This document shows, in pieces, positions 32,868-42,721 of a stretch of 64,000 nucleotides of DNA (within the stretch, counting starts at the first letter, position 1; every line of letters starts with the position of its first letter). A program made the translations under genes and the position numbers. Source of the stretch: Alphaproteobacteria bacterium (lineage in GTDB: Bacteria; Pseudomonadota; Alphaproteobacteria; Thalassobaculales; Thalassobaculaceae). Below the pieces are notes generated by a model. The model was not told the origin of the DNA. It ran no database searches and worked only from the letters and a program-made list of their open reading frames with translations. The DNA is taken from the NCBI GenBank assembly GCA_024742605.1, contig JANSYC010000006.1, positions 29,533 to 93,532 of the forward strand. Direction: 5' to 3'.

Positions 32868-34811
32868 ATGATCCCGCCACAATCCAGCCACAATTCGTTC
32901 GCCCTCGTGCGATCGGTCAGGCGCTTTCCAACGCCGTGCACGAACCGCAGCCGGGCGACCTCCCGGGCGACTTCGAGGATATTGGCTTTGTCGGCCGCGA
33001 CCGGGCTGATTGCGGCGCTTCTGCTTGCCCCGGCGATGTCGGGCGCGCAGGCCCAGACCCCGAGCGAGCGGGTCGGGCCGACCGCGGTGCTTCCGGTGGA
33101 CGTGCTGGGGGATGAGCGGGACCAGGTCCAGGACCTCCCGAAGGTCCTCTCCGACTCGGACATCAAGACCTACCGCAAGCTGTTCGCGCACCAGGAGGCC
33201 GGCGACTGGAAGACCGCCGACCGGCTGATCCGACGGTTGGACGACAAACTGCTGATCGGTCACGTGATGGCGCTACGCTATCTGCATCCGACCGCCTACC
33301 GATCGAGCTGGAAGGAATTGAAAGCCTGGTTGCGGGCCTATGCCGATCAGCCGGATGCCGAGCGGATCTTCAAGCTCGCCAACGGGCGCAAGCCGAATGC
33401 CGCGGCCTCGGTGCGGGCGCCGGTCAAGGGCTATCTGGGCGGCAATGGCGCCGATGCGGTCATCGATGTGAAGTTCTACGTCTCGCCGCGCAAACGGTCG
33501 AATTCCGAACTGGCGCAGGTACGCGAATTCAAGCGCGGCATCCGCCGGCTGATCGGCAAGGGCCGGATGAGCGCGGCGGTGGACAAGCTCGGCACCGGCT
33601 ACGCGCGGGATCTGCTGGACAAGGTGGAATACGCCCAGGCGCGCGCGACCATCGCCAAGGGGTACTTCATCTTCGGCGAGAACAAGCGGGCCTTGGAGCT
33701 TGCAGCCCTGAGCGCCGAGCAGGCCGGGGAAGAGGCGCCGCTGGCGCATTGGATCGCCGGGCTGGCGGCCTGGCGTCTGGGCCAGGTCGACGTGGCGACC
33801 CAGCATTTCGAGAAACTGTCCCTGTCCGAACGCTCGCCCCGCGCCCAGCGCTCCGCCGGCGCCTTCTGGGCCTCGCGCGGCCATCTGCGGGAGCGCCGCC
33901 CGGCCGAGGCCACCCGCTGGCTGGCGCGGGCCGCGCAGTATCCTCTGACCTTCTACGGGCTGCTCGGCCGCCGCGCGCTCGGTGTCGAGGTTCCGTTCGA
34001 CTGGTCGCTGCCGCGGGTGACCGATGCGAAGATCGCACGGCTGATGAAATTCGACGGCGGGCGCAGGGCGCTGGCGCTGATGCAGATCGGCGAGAGCGAG
34101 CGGGCCGAGCAGGAATGGCGCAAGCTGTTCCCGCGTCTGGACGCGGATCTGCGCGAGCCGCTCGTCACCCTGGCCACCACCCACAACATGCCGGGCCTGG
34201 CGGTGCGGCTTGCGGGGATCCTGCGGGTCACCACCGGCCGGACCTATCACGCGGCCCTGTATCCGGTGCCCTCCTGGGCGCCGGAGGACGGCTTCAAGGT
34301 CGACCGCGCGGTGCTGTTCGGCATCGTCCGGCAGGAATCCGGCTTCGATCCGCGAGCCAAATCCGGCATGGGCGCGCGCGGTCTGATGCAGCTGATGCCG
34401 AAGACCGCCAACTATATCGATCACGACGACGATCTGGCCGGCCGCCACGCGCTGTATCATCCGGAGCTGAACCTGTCGCTGGGCCAGCGCTATGTGAAAT
34501 ACCTGCTGGATATGGACCGGGTGCAAGGCGACATGTTCCGGCTGCTGACCGCCTACAACGCGGGCCCCGGCAACCTGAACCGCTGGAACAGGGAGGTCGA
34601 ATTCGACGACGATCCGCTGATGTTCATCGAATCGATTCCCAGCCGCGAGACCCGTAATTTCATCGAGAAGGTCTTGGCGAACATCTGGGTCTATCGCTAT
34701 CGTCTGGGACAGGACGCGCCGAGCCTGGAGAAGGTGGCCGCCGGCGACTGGCCGGTCTACCAGCGGATCGACGACCGCGCCGGCTACATTCTGCGGCACG
34801 CGCGCTACTGA
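32868..34811 (+). CDS. Soluble lytic murein transglycosylase (Slt family)
   Basis: A 647-aa periplasmic enzyme that cleaves the MurNAc-GlcNAc bond in peptidoglycan with 1,6-anhydro product formation. The N-terminus has a hydrophobic signal segment (ALSAATGLIAALLLAPAMSGAQAQ); the long helical middle (~80-470) forms the superhelical ring of Slt70-type enzymes; the catalytic SLT domain (~475-600) has E490 in IVRQESGFDPRAKSGMGARGLMQLMP and TAYNAGPGNLNRW. ATG 32868 has no clear ribosome site, and a start further in remains possible because the signal peptide is unusually long. It is separated from the glycosylase gene by an AT-rich 190-bp gap and precedes moaB by 50 bp. Confidence 0.93.
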   Translation: MIPPQSSHNSFALVRSVRRFPTPCTNRSRATSRATSRILALSAATGLIAALLLAPAMSGAQAQTPSERVGPTAVLPVDVLGDERDQVQDLPKVLSDSDIKTYRKLFAHQEAGDWKTADRLIRRLDDKLLIGHVMALRYLHPTAYRSSWKELKAWLRAYADQPDAERIFKLANGRKPNAAASVRAPVKGYLGGNGADAVIDVKFYVSPRKRSNSELAQVREFKRGIRRLIGKGRMSAAVDKLGTGYARDLLDKVEYAQARATIAKGYFIFGENKRALELAALSAEQAGEEAPLAHWIAGLAAWRLGQVDVATQHFEKLSLSERSPRAQRSAGAFWASRGHLRERRPAEATRWLARAAQYPLTFYGLLGRRALGVEVPFDWSLPRVTDAKIARLMKFDGGRRALALMQIGESERAEQEWRKLFPRLDADLREPLVTLATTHNMPGLAVRLAGILRVTTGRTYHAALYPVPSWAPEDGFKVDRAVLFGIVRQESGFDPRAKSGMGARGLMQLMPKTANYIDHDDDLAGRHALYHPELNLSLGQRYVKYLLDMDRVQGDMFRLLTAYNAGPGNLNRWNREVEFDDDPLMFIESIPSRETRNFIEKVLANIWVYRYRLGQDAPSLEKVAAGDWPVYQRIDDRAGYILRHARY

Positions 34812-34861
34812 GGCTCCCGGCAGACCGGGAGTCCTGATCTCCCAGCCCTGGATCCGAACCC

Positions 34862-35425
34862 ATGCCCGGTCTCGACCTCAGCCGTCCCTTCCACCCCGTC
34901 AACATCGCCGTGCTCACGGTGTCGGACACCCGTACGCTTGAGACCGATAAATCCGGCGACGTGCTGGTCCAGCGTCTGACCGAGGCGGGCCACGTCCTGG
35001 CCGGGCGCGAGATCGTGACCGACGACATCCCGTCGATCACCGCCCGGCTGCGCGCCTGGATCGCCGATGACGGGATCGACGTGGTGCTGTCGACCGGCGG
35101 TACCGGGCTGACCGGCCGCGACGTCACCCCCGAGGCGTTCGAGCAGGTGATGGAAAAGCGGATCGAGGGGTTCGGCGAGTTGTTCCGCCAGCTCGGCTAC
35201 CAGAAGATCGGCACCTCGACGATCCAGTCCCGCGCCCTGGCCGGGGTGGCGCGCGGCACCTATCTGTTCGCGATCCCGGGCTCCAGCGGCGCCTGCAAGG
35301 ACGCCTGGGACGACATCCTGATCCACCAGCTGGACTTCCGGTACCGGCCCTGCAATTTCGTCGAGATCATGCCCCGCCTGCGGGAGCACGAGGGTGCCCG
35401 CGAGAAGGTCAAATCCGCCGGATAG
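34862..35425 (+). CDS. moaB: Molybdenum cofactor biosynthesis protein B
   Basis: A 187-aa MogA/MoaB-fold protein. TVSDTRTLETDKSGD, STGGTGLTGRDVTPEAFE and AIPGSSGACKDAWDDILIHQL are characteristic of the molybdopterin-adenylylating family; the GTG-G-TG stretch binds molybdopterin. In Escherichia coli the adenylating activity is in MogA and MoaB's own role is unclear; in many bacteria MoaB does the adenylation. No other moa/moe genes are nearby. Start ATG 34862. Confidence 0.94.
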   Translation: MPGLDLSRPFHPVNIAVLTVSDTRTLETDKSGDVLVQRLTEAGHVLAGREIVTDDIPSITARLRAWIADDGIDVVLSTGGTGLTGRDVTPEAFEQVMEKRIEGFGELFRQLGYQKIGTSTIQSRALAGVARGTYLFAIPGSSGACKDAWDDILIHQLDFRYRPCNFVEIMPRLREHEGAREKVKSAG

Positions 35426-35460
35426 GCGGTTTCGCACCAGTCTAACGCTCCGAAAAACCT

Positions 35461-36276
35461 CTAATCTCCAAAGCCTTGCAGCCAGCGCGCCGGAATCCGC
35501 AGGCTGAACAGGAAAAGCTTCACCGCGTTCGCCCAGAGGGATCGTTGCGCATCCGTATCGACCCGTACGGCCACGTCGAACAGGGCGATCCGGCCGGTGC
35601 CCATCCGGCGGGCCAGCACCAGGGACTCGCCGCTGCGCAGATCCGGTACCCCACCCAGATGGGACAGGTGCCGCCGCCGGATCAGAAATCCCTGCCGGGC
35701 GTCCGGCAGGCCGAGCCAGCGGTTGCGCCAGCGGGCGATCCGGCGGCCGCGCACCGCGTCCTCGGTCCGGCCCAGCGGGGCGAGATCGAACACCGCCGCC
35801 CGGTCCCGGTTGCGCTCCTCGCTGGCGAACACCACGATGGTCGCGTCCCAGCCCCGGTCGAGCCAGCTCTCCGGCCGCAGGAACAGCAGCCACTCCCCGG
35901 CGGCGGCCCGCGCCCCAGCCTGCAGCCGCGCGCCGCGCCCGGCCCCCTCGGCCACCAGCACCTGGACCGCCAGCCCCCCGACCCCCTGTTCTCCACTCTC
36001 CCGTCCCGCCACCCGCTCGGCGATCGCGAGGGTCCCGTCGGTGGAGCCGCCGTCGACGAGCACCACGTCCAGATCGATTCCCCGCCTCGTGGCGCTGGCC
36101 AGCGGCTCCAGGCACTGGGCCAGCCGGTCGGCATCGTTCAGGGTCGGAATCACCACCGACAGGGACAGCCGCTTCGGTGCCGGCCGGTCGGTGGCGGCCT
36201 CGACATCGTCCTCCCTGCTCCGCAGGGCGCGGGGCCGGGGCAGGTGCGGCGGGTCCATGGGCGGTCTGGAGGGCAT
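35461..36276 (-). CDS. Family 2 glycosyltransferase (TIGR04283-like)
   Basis: A 271-aa GT-A fold enzyme. After a disordered basic N-terminus, SLSVVIPTLNDADRLAQCLEPL and DVVLVDGGSTDGTLAIAERVA form the nucleotide-sugar site; GRGARLQAGARAAAGEWLLFLRPES corresponds to the DxD region, but with RPES in place of the usual HADT, so the metal site looks changed. The pattern matches the TIGR04283 group, which has been linked with arsenosugar or similar glycosylation, though some members look inactive. Start ATG 36276 is preferred by the short divergent gap to the kinase gene; ATG 36258 is an alternative. No ribosome site is visible for either. Confidence 0.8.
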   Translation of the reverse strand: MPSRPPMDPPHLPRPRALRSREDDVEAATDRPAPKRLSLSVVIPTLNDADRLAQCLEPLASATRRGIDLDVVLVDGGSTDGTLAIAERVAGRESGEQGVGGLAVQVLVAEGAGRGARLQAGARAAAGEWLLFLRPESWLDRGWDATIVVFASEERNRDRAAVFDLAPLGRTEDAVRGRRIARWRNRWLGLPDARQGFLIRRRHLSHLGGVPDLRSGESLVLARRMGTGRIALFDVAVRVDTDAQRSLWANAVKLFLFSLRIPARWLQGFGD

Positions 36277-36309
36277 GGCGGTGCGGGCCAAATGTGCTAC
36301 GGGAACATC

Positions 36310-37338
36310 ATGGTAGACCGATCCGCCCCCGCCCGTCTTGATCTCGGACCGATCCGTCTGGCGCTGGCCCGGGCGCTCGATCTGCCAGAGCGCAGTCTCG
36401 GCGCTCCGGGAATTCCGGGCCGGGTCCACGTGCACCTCCCGCTGCCGCACAACCTGCTGGCGCGGGTCCCGCGGATGAGCCATCTGGCCCTGCCGCCGGC
36501 CGAGAATCTGGCCTATGAGGCCGCCGCCTTCACCCGCGCCGCCCCCAGCGGGGCGACCCCCGGGCTGGAGCGTGTGCTGCCGGTCTCGGAGGATCTGCCC
36601 TGGGGGGCGCTGGTGGTGGAGCGCATCGAGGGACGGGCGCCAGTCCTGCCCCACGATCTGCCGGCCATCGCCCGGGCGCTGGCCGCCCTGCACGCCCTGC
36701 CCTTGCCGGAGCCCGCGGCCCGGGCGCCGCTGCTCGACCCGGCCGATCCGATCGGCTATCTGCTCGGGGTGACCGAGGACCAGCTCGCCCCGGTCGCCGA
36801 CGCCCTGCCGCCCGACGCCGCCCGCATTCTGGCCGAGGAACGGGACTGGGCGCGGGGTTTCGCCGCCGCCTGCCGGGATCGGAACCGGACGCCGCCGAAA
36901 GTGCTGGCCTTCGCCGACACCCATCCGGGCAATTTCCGCATCCGCGCCGACGGCAGTGCGGTGCTGCTGGATGTGGAACGGCCGGTCTACGATTCGCCCG
37001 GCCTGGATCTGGGCCATGCCAGCCTGCCGACCTCGCTGGTCTGGGATCCGGGCGTGACCGGCGGCGAGGAGGTGCGCGCGTCGGACATCCGGGAGTTCCA
37101 CGCCGTCTGGCGCGCCGCCGTGCCACCCGCGCTTGCCGAGGCCGCCGAACCCTGGCTGATCCCCTATCGGCGGCTGGTCTGGCTGCGCACCACAAGCTGG
37201 GCCTGCGCCTGGGCCGCCCGCACCGACCTGACCATGGCGCTGGCCGACCCCGACGCCGCCAAGGCCGCCCTGGCCCGCCGTCTGGCCCGCTTCGTCGACC
37301 CCGAAATGATGGAGCGCGCGCGGGAGGGTTGGCGGTAG
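36310..37338 (+). CDS. APH-like phosphotransferase
   Basis: A 342-aa protein with an aminoglycoside-phosphotransferase/choline-kinase-like C-lobe. AFADTHPGNFRI holds the catalytic loop: the usual HxDxxxxN is HGDLHPGN, and here D and N are kept while the first His is replaced by Phe-Ala. LLDVERPVYDSPGLDLGHAS supplies the second metal Asp. The N-lobe (GRVHVHLPLPHNLLARVPR...ENLAYEAAAF) fits the family. The substrate is unknown. It diverges from the GT2 gene with only 33 bp between starts, so the two likely share a promoter region and may act on the same small molecule (inference). Confidence 0.8.
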   Translation: MVDRSAPARLDLGPIRLALARALDLPERSLGAPGIPGRVHVHLPLPHNLLARVPRMSHLALPPAENLAYEAAAFTRAAPSGATPGLERVLPVSEDLPWGALVVERIEGRAPVLPHDLPAIARALAALHALPLPEPAARAPLLDPADPIGYLLGVTEDQLAPVADALPPDAARILAEERDWARGFAAACRDRNRTPPKVLAFADTHPGNFRIRADGSAVLLDVERPVYDSPGLDLGHASLPTSLVWDPGVTGGEEVRASDIREFHAVWRAAVPPALAEAAEPWLIPYRRLVWLRTTSWACAWAARTDLTMALADPDAAKAALARRLARFVDPEMMERAREGWR

Positions 37339-37578
37339 CGCCCTAAATCCCGCCGCTGTGGTCAGTCTCGCGCAGGTGGGAACCCACTCGTCCCCGTGAG
37401 GTGCAGTCGGAATTGCGCACGACACCTTCTGAGCCACATCCTGCGACCCCGTTCCAGGTTCCGCAGATCCGCCTCCCACTGCGCGAAACCGGGAAACCGC
37501 GCCACCAGATCGGCCATGGTCCCGTCCGCCACGCACCCTGAACTTGCCCCGCACCCCGCTCTGTCCCATGTTCTGCGG
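37339..37578. other. Intergenic stretch with a probable minus-strand gene remnant
   Basis: A 240-bp gap. On the minus strand, 37516 leftward reads MADLVARFPGFAQWEADLRNLERG in codons with mostly G/C third positions, after which the coding character is lost and the frame ends at 37362. It looks like a fragment of an unrecognised gene rather than a functional one. No RNA or terminator was seen. Confidence 0.35.
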
Positions 37579-37779
37579 ATGGCGGAGCTGATCAATCTCA
37601 GGCAGGCGCGTAAGCGCAGGGCGCGGGCGGAGAAGGACGCGGCGGCGGAGGCCAACCGGCGCCGGCACGGCCGCTCCGGCGCCGAGACCCGCGCGACCGA
37701 GGCCGAGCGGGGACGGGACCGGGCCCGGCTGGACGGCCACAAGCGGGCCGAGGGGCCGGAGCCGAACTCCGAAGGCTAG
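37579..37779 (+). CDS. DUF4169 family small basic protein
   Basis: A 66-aa, very Arg/Ala-rich protein starting MAELINLRQARKRRARAEKDAAAEANRRRHGRSGAET, which matches my recollection of DUF4169 proteins of alphaproteobacteria. It is probably one long charged helix; its function is not known. The start at ATG 37579 leaves the conserved MAELINLRQARK as the N-terminus, as in the family. No good ribosome site was seen. An upstream in-frame extension to 37396 is not supported by composition. Confidence 0.78.
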   Translation: MAELINLRQARKRRARAEKDAAAEANRRRHGRSGAETRATEAERGRDRARLDGHKRAEGPEPNSEG

Positions 37780-37858
37780 CGTCGAACACCGGCCCTCAAC
37801 GCGAATATGTTCCTCTTTTGTTCTTGATGAACTCAGGGTGGAGCGCTAGTCTCGGGGC

Positions 37859-39076
37859 ATGGCCAGATCCCCCGCCCGTCCCCGCCCCGACCCGCTGCTC
37901 GACATGTTGCAGGACGCCCCCGACCCGGTGTTCTGGGAGGCCTGCGACGACGATCCGGACGCCTTTGCCGCCGCCCTGCCACAGCCGCGCAAGGGCCGGG
38001 GGGCGATCTCCAACCGGGCCGGACGGTTCGAGCCGAAGGTGACCGACCGGGTGGATGACGGCTGGGCGCCCGCCGCCGGGACAGCGCCGGAGCCGGAGGT
38101 TTTGCCGGACAGAAACCGGACAACGGTGGCGATCGATTCCAGCCGCACGGTGATCGCCCGCAACAGCTCGCCCGACGTGCCCTTCGACCGCTCGGTCAAC
38201 CCCTATCGGGGCTGCGAGCACGGCTGCGTCTACTGTTTCGCCCGGCCGACCCATGCATATCTCGGGCTGTCGCCGGGGCTGGATTTCGAGACCCGGCTGA
38301 CCGCCAAGCCGGACGCGCCGGAACAGCTGCGCCGGGAGCTGTCGCGCCGGGGCTACGATCCGGACACCCTGGCGCTGGGCACCAACACCGACCCCTATCA
38401 GCCGGTCGAGCGGGAGATGCGGATCACCCGCGGGCTGCTGGAGGTGCTGGCCGAGTTCGAGCATCCGGTGATGATCGTCACCAAATCCGATCTGGTGACC
38501 CGCGATCTGGACATTCTCGGCCCGATGGCGGCCAAGGGGCTGGCCAAGGTCGGCCTGTCGGTCACCAGTCTGGACCGGGACCTGGCCCGCACCCTGGAGC
38601 CGCGGGCGCCCCGGCCGGACAAGCGGCTGGCGGCGATCCGGACCTGCGCCGATGCCGGGGTGCCGGCCAGCGTGCTGGTGGCCCCGATCATCCCGGCGGT
38701 GAACGACCACGATCTCGAGGCGATCCTGGAGCGCGCGGCCGAGGCCGGGGCCGGGTCCGCCAGCTGGGTGCTGCTGCGGCTGCCGCTGGAGATCGAGGAT
38801 CTGATGCGGGAATGGCTGGAGGCCCATGTGCCGGACCGGGCCGAGCGGGTGCTGTCGCTGGTCCGCCAGAGCCGGGGCGGAAAACTCTACCGGTCCGAAT
38901 TCGGCCGCCGCATGACCGGGGAGGGGCCCTATGCCCAGATGATCGCCCAGCGGTTCCGGCTGGCCTGCGCCCGGCTCGGCCTGGCCCGGCGGACCGGCAC
39001 CCTCGACCGCGCCCGGTTCACGGTTCCGGACAGCGCGAAGACGGCCGCGGGCACGGCGCAGATGTCGCTGTTCTGA
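37859..39076 (+). CDS. PA0069-family radical SAM protein
   Basis: A 405-aa radical SAM enzyme. The cluster motif reads CEHGCVYCFAR (Cx3Cx2C) within NPYRGCEHGCVYCFARPTH, as in the spore-photoproduct-lyase-like PA0069 group. It has a long N-terminal region, GTNTDPYQPVE and VTKSDLVTRDLDIL in the barrel, and a C-terminal region with GPYAQMIAQRF. The biochemical reaction of this group is not established; proximity to a uracil glycosylase and RNase HII fits nucleic-acid metabolism only loosely. Start ATG 37859. Confidence 0.93.
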   Translation: MARSPARPRPDPLLDMLQDAPDPVFWEACDDDPDAFAAALPQPRKGRGAISNRAGRFEPKVTDRVDDGWAPAAGTAPEPEVLPDRNRTTVAIDSSRTVIARNSSPDVPFDRSVNPYRGCEHGCVYCFARPTHAYLGLSPGLDFETRLTAKPDAPEQLRRELSRRGYDPDTLALGTNTDPYQPVEREMRITRGLLEVLAEFEHPVMIVTKSDLVTRDLDILGPMAAKGLAKVGLSVTSLDRDLARTLEPRAPRPDKRLAAIRTCADAGVPASVLVAPIIPAVNDHDLEAILERAAEAGAGSASWVLLRLPLEIEDLMREWLEAHVPDRAERVLSLVRQSRGGKLYRSEFGRRMTGEGPYAQMIAQRFRLACARLGLARRTGTLDRARFTVPDSAKTAAGTAQMSLF

Positions 39077-39305
39077 GCGGCCGCCCCGCTTGGGCCGGGC
39101 GGGGGAGACCCGGGGCAACCTTCGGGGGCACCGGAAGGTGCGACAGGGTATGAAGAAAACACCCTAATATTCTGTAATATATGAAAAATAGGAGGTAGCG
39201 CTTTCGGGATAGTGATTAACTGACAACGGAGTTTCCGCAGGCGCTCCCGAGCCCGGCCCGGCGGTTTCCCCTCGACCTTCCCGCCGGTTCCGATACCCTT
39301 GCGCC

Positions 39306-40004
39306 ATGCCCCGCGCCAAACCCCTCCCCGATGCCGCCCCGACCCCGCGGCCCGCCGCGCCCACCGACGCGCTGGAACGGGCCGCCGGCGCCCATCTCGG
39401 CAGGCTGGTGATCGGGGTGGACGAGGTCGGGCGCGGTCCGCTGGCGGGCCCGGTCACCGCCGCCGCCGCCTGGATCGACCTCGCCACCCTGCCGGAGGCC
39501 GCCCGCGCCGGGATCGCGGATTCCAAGACCCTGTCCGAGCCGAAGCGCGCCGCCGTGCTCGAGGCCGTAGCCTCCCATGCGACAACCGCCGTCGCCTGGG
39601 CCTCGGTCGAGGAGATCGACCGGCTCAACATCCTGCACGCCGCGCTGCTGGCCATGTCCCGGGCGGTCGAGACCCTGCTGAACGATCTCAAAAGACCGCC
39701 CGCTCTGATCCTGGTCGACGGCAACCGGCTGCCGCCCTGGTCCCATCCCGCCCGGGCGGTGGTGAAGGGGGATGCGGTCTGCCTGTCGATCGCGCTGGCT
39801 TCGATCGCCGCCAAGCAGGCCCGCGACGCCGAGATGGCCCGGCTGGCCCTGCACCACCCGGGTTACGGCTGGGAGCGGAATGCCGGCTACGGCACGGCGG
39901 CGCACAAGGCCGCCCTGCTCAGTCTGGGGGTCACCGAGCAGCACCGGAAAAGCTTCGCGCCGGTCCGAACCCTGCTGGCCGGGGCCACCTCAGACGGAGG
40001 TTAG
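39306..40004 (+). CDS. rnhB: Ribonuclease HII
   Basis: A 232-aa nuclease that nicks RNA in RNA-DNA hybrids, including single ribonucleotides in DNA. Catalytic acidic residues lie in VIGVDEVGRGPLAGPV, ALILVDGN and IAAKQARDAEM, with YGTAAHKAAL near the end. The N-terminal ~28 residues are a Pro/Ala extension. ATG 39306 has no clear Shine-Dalgarno. It is separated from the radical SAM gene by 230 bp that include AT-rich sequence and an isolated AGGAGG with no fitting gene. The ccrM gene follows after 159 bp; rnhB-ccrM adjacency recurs in alphaproteobacteria. Confidence 0.95.
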   Translation: MPRAKPLPDAAPTPRPAAPTDALERAAGAHLGRLVIGVDEVGRGPLAGPVTAAAAWIDLATLPEAARAGIADSKTLSEPKRAAVLEAVASHATTAVAWASVEEIDRLNILHAALLAMSRAVETLLNDLKRPPALILVDGNRLPPWSHPARAVVKGDAVCLSIALASIAAKQARDAEMARLALHHPGYGWERNAGYGTAAHKAALLSLGVTEQHRKSFAPVRTLLAGATSDGG

Positions 40005-40008
40005 AAGA

Positions 40009-41294
<1,286 letters not shown>

Positions 41295-41866
41295 GGGTGG
41301 GTCGAGGCATCCCTCGGCGGCTGTCGACGCCTCAGGATGAGGGTTTGACGTGATACTGAGCCACTCTCAAGAGAGAAGAGACCAAAACCATCTCTTTTGT
41401 TGAAAACGGGGTAAACCTACAAACACTTCTAACTTTGAGCTCGGCTTAGCGCAGCTTGCACCGGCAGGCGTTGGGCGAAGTCCGCGTTGAAGGGCGAACC
41501 ACGAAACGTGTCTAAGCTCCTGCTTCAGCCTGGATTTCTCCGTGCAGGTGGGGGGCCACTCTTGATACACAGAGGTGCTGAAAGGTCCCGAATCCGACGC
41601 GGTGCGGCGTTGCTATCTAGATGCGAATCGGCGAAACGCGTTGCCTGTTGAGATCGGTTATTGTGTCAATAAGCTTGCCGCATTGTGCTTGATTCGTTCT
41701 GCTTAATGCCCAAGTGTGTGTTAGAATCGCAACAGATTTAGGGTGTCAACTAGAAAAATCATGCGCGCGTACTGTTAGGAATTGCGTCTTAGGTAGTTGA
41801 CATGTGAGTAGAAGGAAAAATGCGTTTTTTTGTAAACACTGTAAACGCGCATTCGGGGACAAGATA
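41295..41866. other. Intergenic/islet boundary region after ccrM
   Basis: About 570 bp without a convincing gene. The first ~50 bp are GC-rich and contain a CCTCAGGATGAGGG-type intergenic element; from about 41350 base composition falls sharply. A 67-codon minus-strand frame (41367-41570) looks degenerate and has no ribosome site. Towards the right end there is a 15-bp palindrome (listed separately) and a pair of GTAAAC repeats at 41832-41837 and 41841-41846. No IS ends or tRNA were found. Confidence 0.5.
41658..41672. promoter_or_regulatory. Perfect palindrome, candidate operator of the two-gene islet
   Basis: TTATTGTGTCAATAA: 6-bp arms TTATTG/CAATAA around TGT. It lies about 195 bp before the first islet gene, and a TAGAAT that could be a -10 box follows at 41722-41727. 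An operator role is inferred only from symmetry and position. Confidence 0.3.
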
Positions 41867-42052
41867 ATGACACAGCACAACACAGATGCGGCAACTGTGC
41901 CGCCAATGTGGCTTACTCACCATCCCAGAATGGTGAATACGGATACGGCTTCCGACGAAGCTGTCCATGCAGCGCGGTTGGACGAGATTGAGAAGCGACT
42001 CCAGCAAGAAATTGATGACGACTACGCTGCGTTTATTCCAGAAAATCAGTAG
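41867..42052 (+). CDS. Hypothetical small acidic protein, AT-rich islet
   Basis: A 61-aa protein I do not recognise: MTQHNTDAATVPPMWLTHHPRMVNT... ending in an acidic helix DEAVHAARLDEIEKRLQQEIDDDYAAF. ATG 41867 has GGGGA 7 nt upstream. A GTG at 41804 would add 21 residues containing a FFCKHCKRAF pair of cysteines, but has only a weak site. Base and codon use are much more AT-rich than in the flanking genes. The next gene follows after 12 bp on the same strand. The small-acidic-then-larger-basic arrangement resembles toxin-antitoxin or regulator-effector pairs, but nothing in the sequence proves this. Confidence 0.55.
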   Translation: MTQHNTDAATVPPMWLTHHPRMVNTDTASDEAVHAARLDEIEKRLQQEIDDDYAAFIPENQ

Positions 42053-42064
42053 TTAAGCGAACAT

Positions 42065-42607
42065 ATGTTGCCACCGGAAAAGGTATTTCGTGGTCGCCTC
42101 GATAATCTTACACGCATTGGTTATATGGTGGCGAATAGAACCTCCTTAGCGATTCAGAAGAAGCACGGCTTAGAAAATTGCGTGGCAGTTTCTAGCGCGC
42201 AAACGTACCTTCGTTTCAACGCTCGGTATTGGAAGTTGGTGCACGAGTTTAAACAAAAAAATTTTTTTCCAGACGGCAACAGGATCAACAGCCCCAAAAA
42301 GGCGGCTATAACTACATATGCAATTGCTACCAGCGAAGAACCGCTTTTCACGACTCGCAGCAAACTTGACAAATCCCATTATGATTACGCGGTGCTTCAA
42401 TTTGCGCTTACTTCAATGAAGATGTTTATGAAAATTGAATCCAGCGCTATTAGCCAAAAGCATAAAAGAGATCTTAACTCATGTCTTTTTAAAATATCGG
42501 ACGAAGGTGCTGAAAGTGACAGAGAAAATCTGCACCTTCTGTGTCTTTACATGGACACCTATTGGTCGCCCGCAAAAGAATCTGCTGACAACGGGGTTGA
42601 TGATTAA
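42065..42607 (+). CDS. Hypothetical protein, AT-rich islet
   Basis: A 180-aa protein without a family I can name. It is largely helical in appearance: an N-terminal region GRLDNLTRIGYMVANRTSLAIQKKHGLENC, a central basic stretch (HEFKQKNFFPDGNRINSPKKAAITTYAIAT), a segment rich in hydrophobic residues (YDYAVLQFALTSMKMFMKIE) and an acidic C-terminus. There is no signal peptide, clear membrane segment or known catalytic motif. Codons such as AAA, AAT and TTT are common, in contrast to the genome. No Shine-Dalgarno is visible at ATG 42065, so it may be translationally coupled to the 61-aa gene 12 bp upstream. It has probably been gained by transfer between ccrM and the MFS gene. Confidence 0.6.
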   Translation: MLPPEKVFRGRLDNLTRIGYMVANRTSLAIQKKHGLENCVAVSSAQTYLRFNARYWKLVHEFKQKNFFPDGNRINSPKKAAITTYAIATSEEPLFTTRSKLDKSHYDYAVLQFALTSMKMFMKIESSAISQKHKRDLNSCLFKISDEGAESDRENLHLLCLYMDTYWSPAKESADNGVDD

Positions 42608-42721
42608 ATCTTGGTGAGCGGCCTAAATTTTGTAAATGCCGTCATGCGGGATTTTCGGCGATAACCCTTGCCGCCTCCATGATTAGTTTTAGCGATAGGC
42701 TGTTGAAGTAGGGGCTTCCCC

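Noticed and set aside
39186..39226. Perfect AGGAGG at 39190-39195 between the radical SAM gene and rnhB
   Set aside because: The only following start (GTG in ATAGTGATTAACTGA) is too far away and stops after three codons, so no gene fits.
41367..41570. A 67-codon minus-strand frame after ccrM
   Set aside because: No ribosome site, no family resemblance, and codon use fits neither the islet nor the chromosome.
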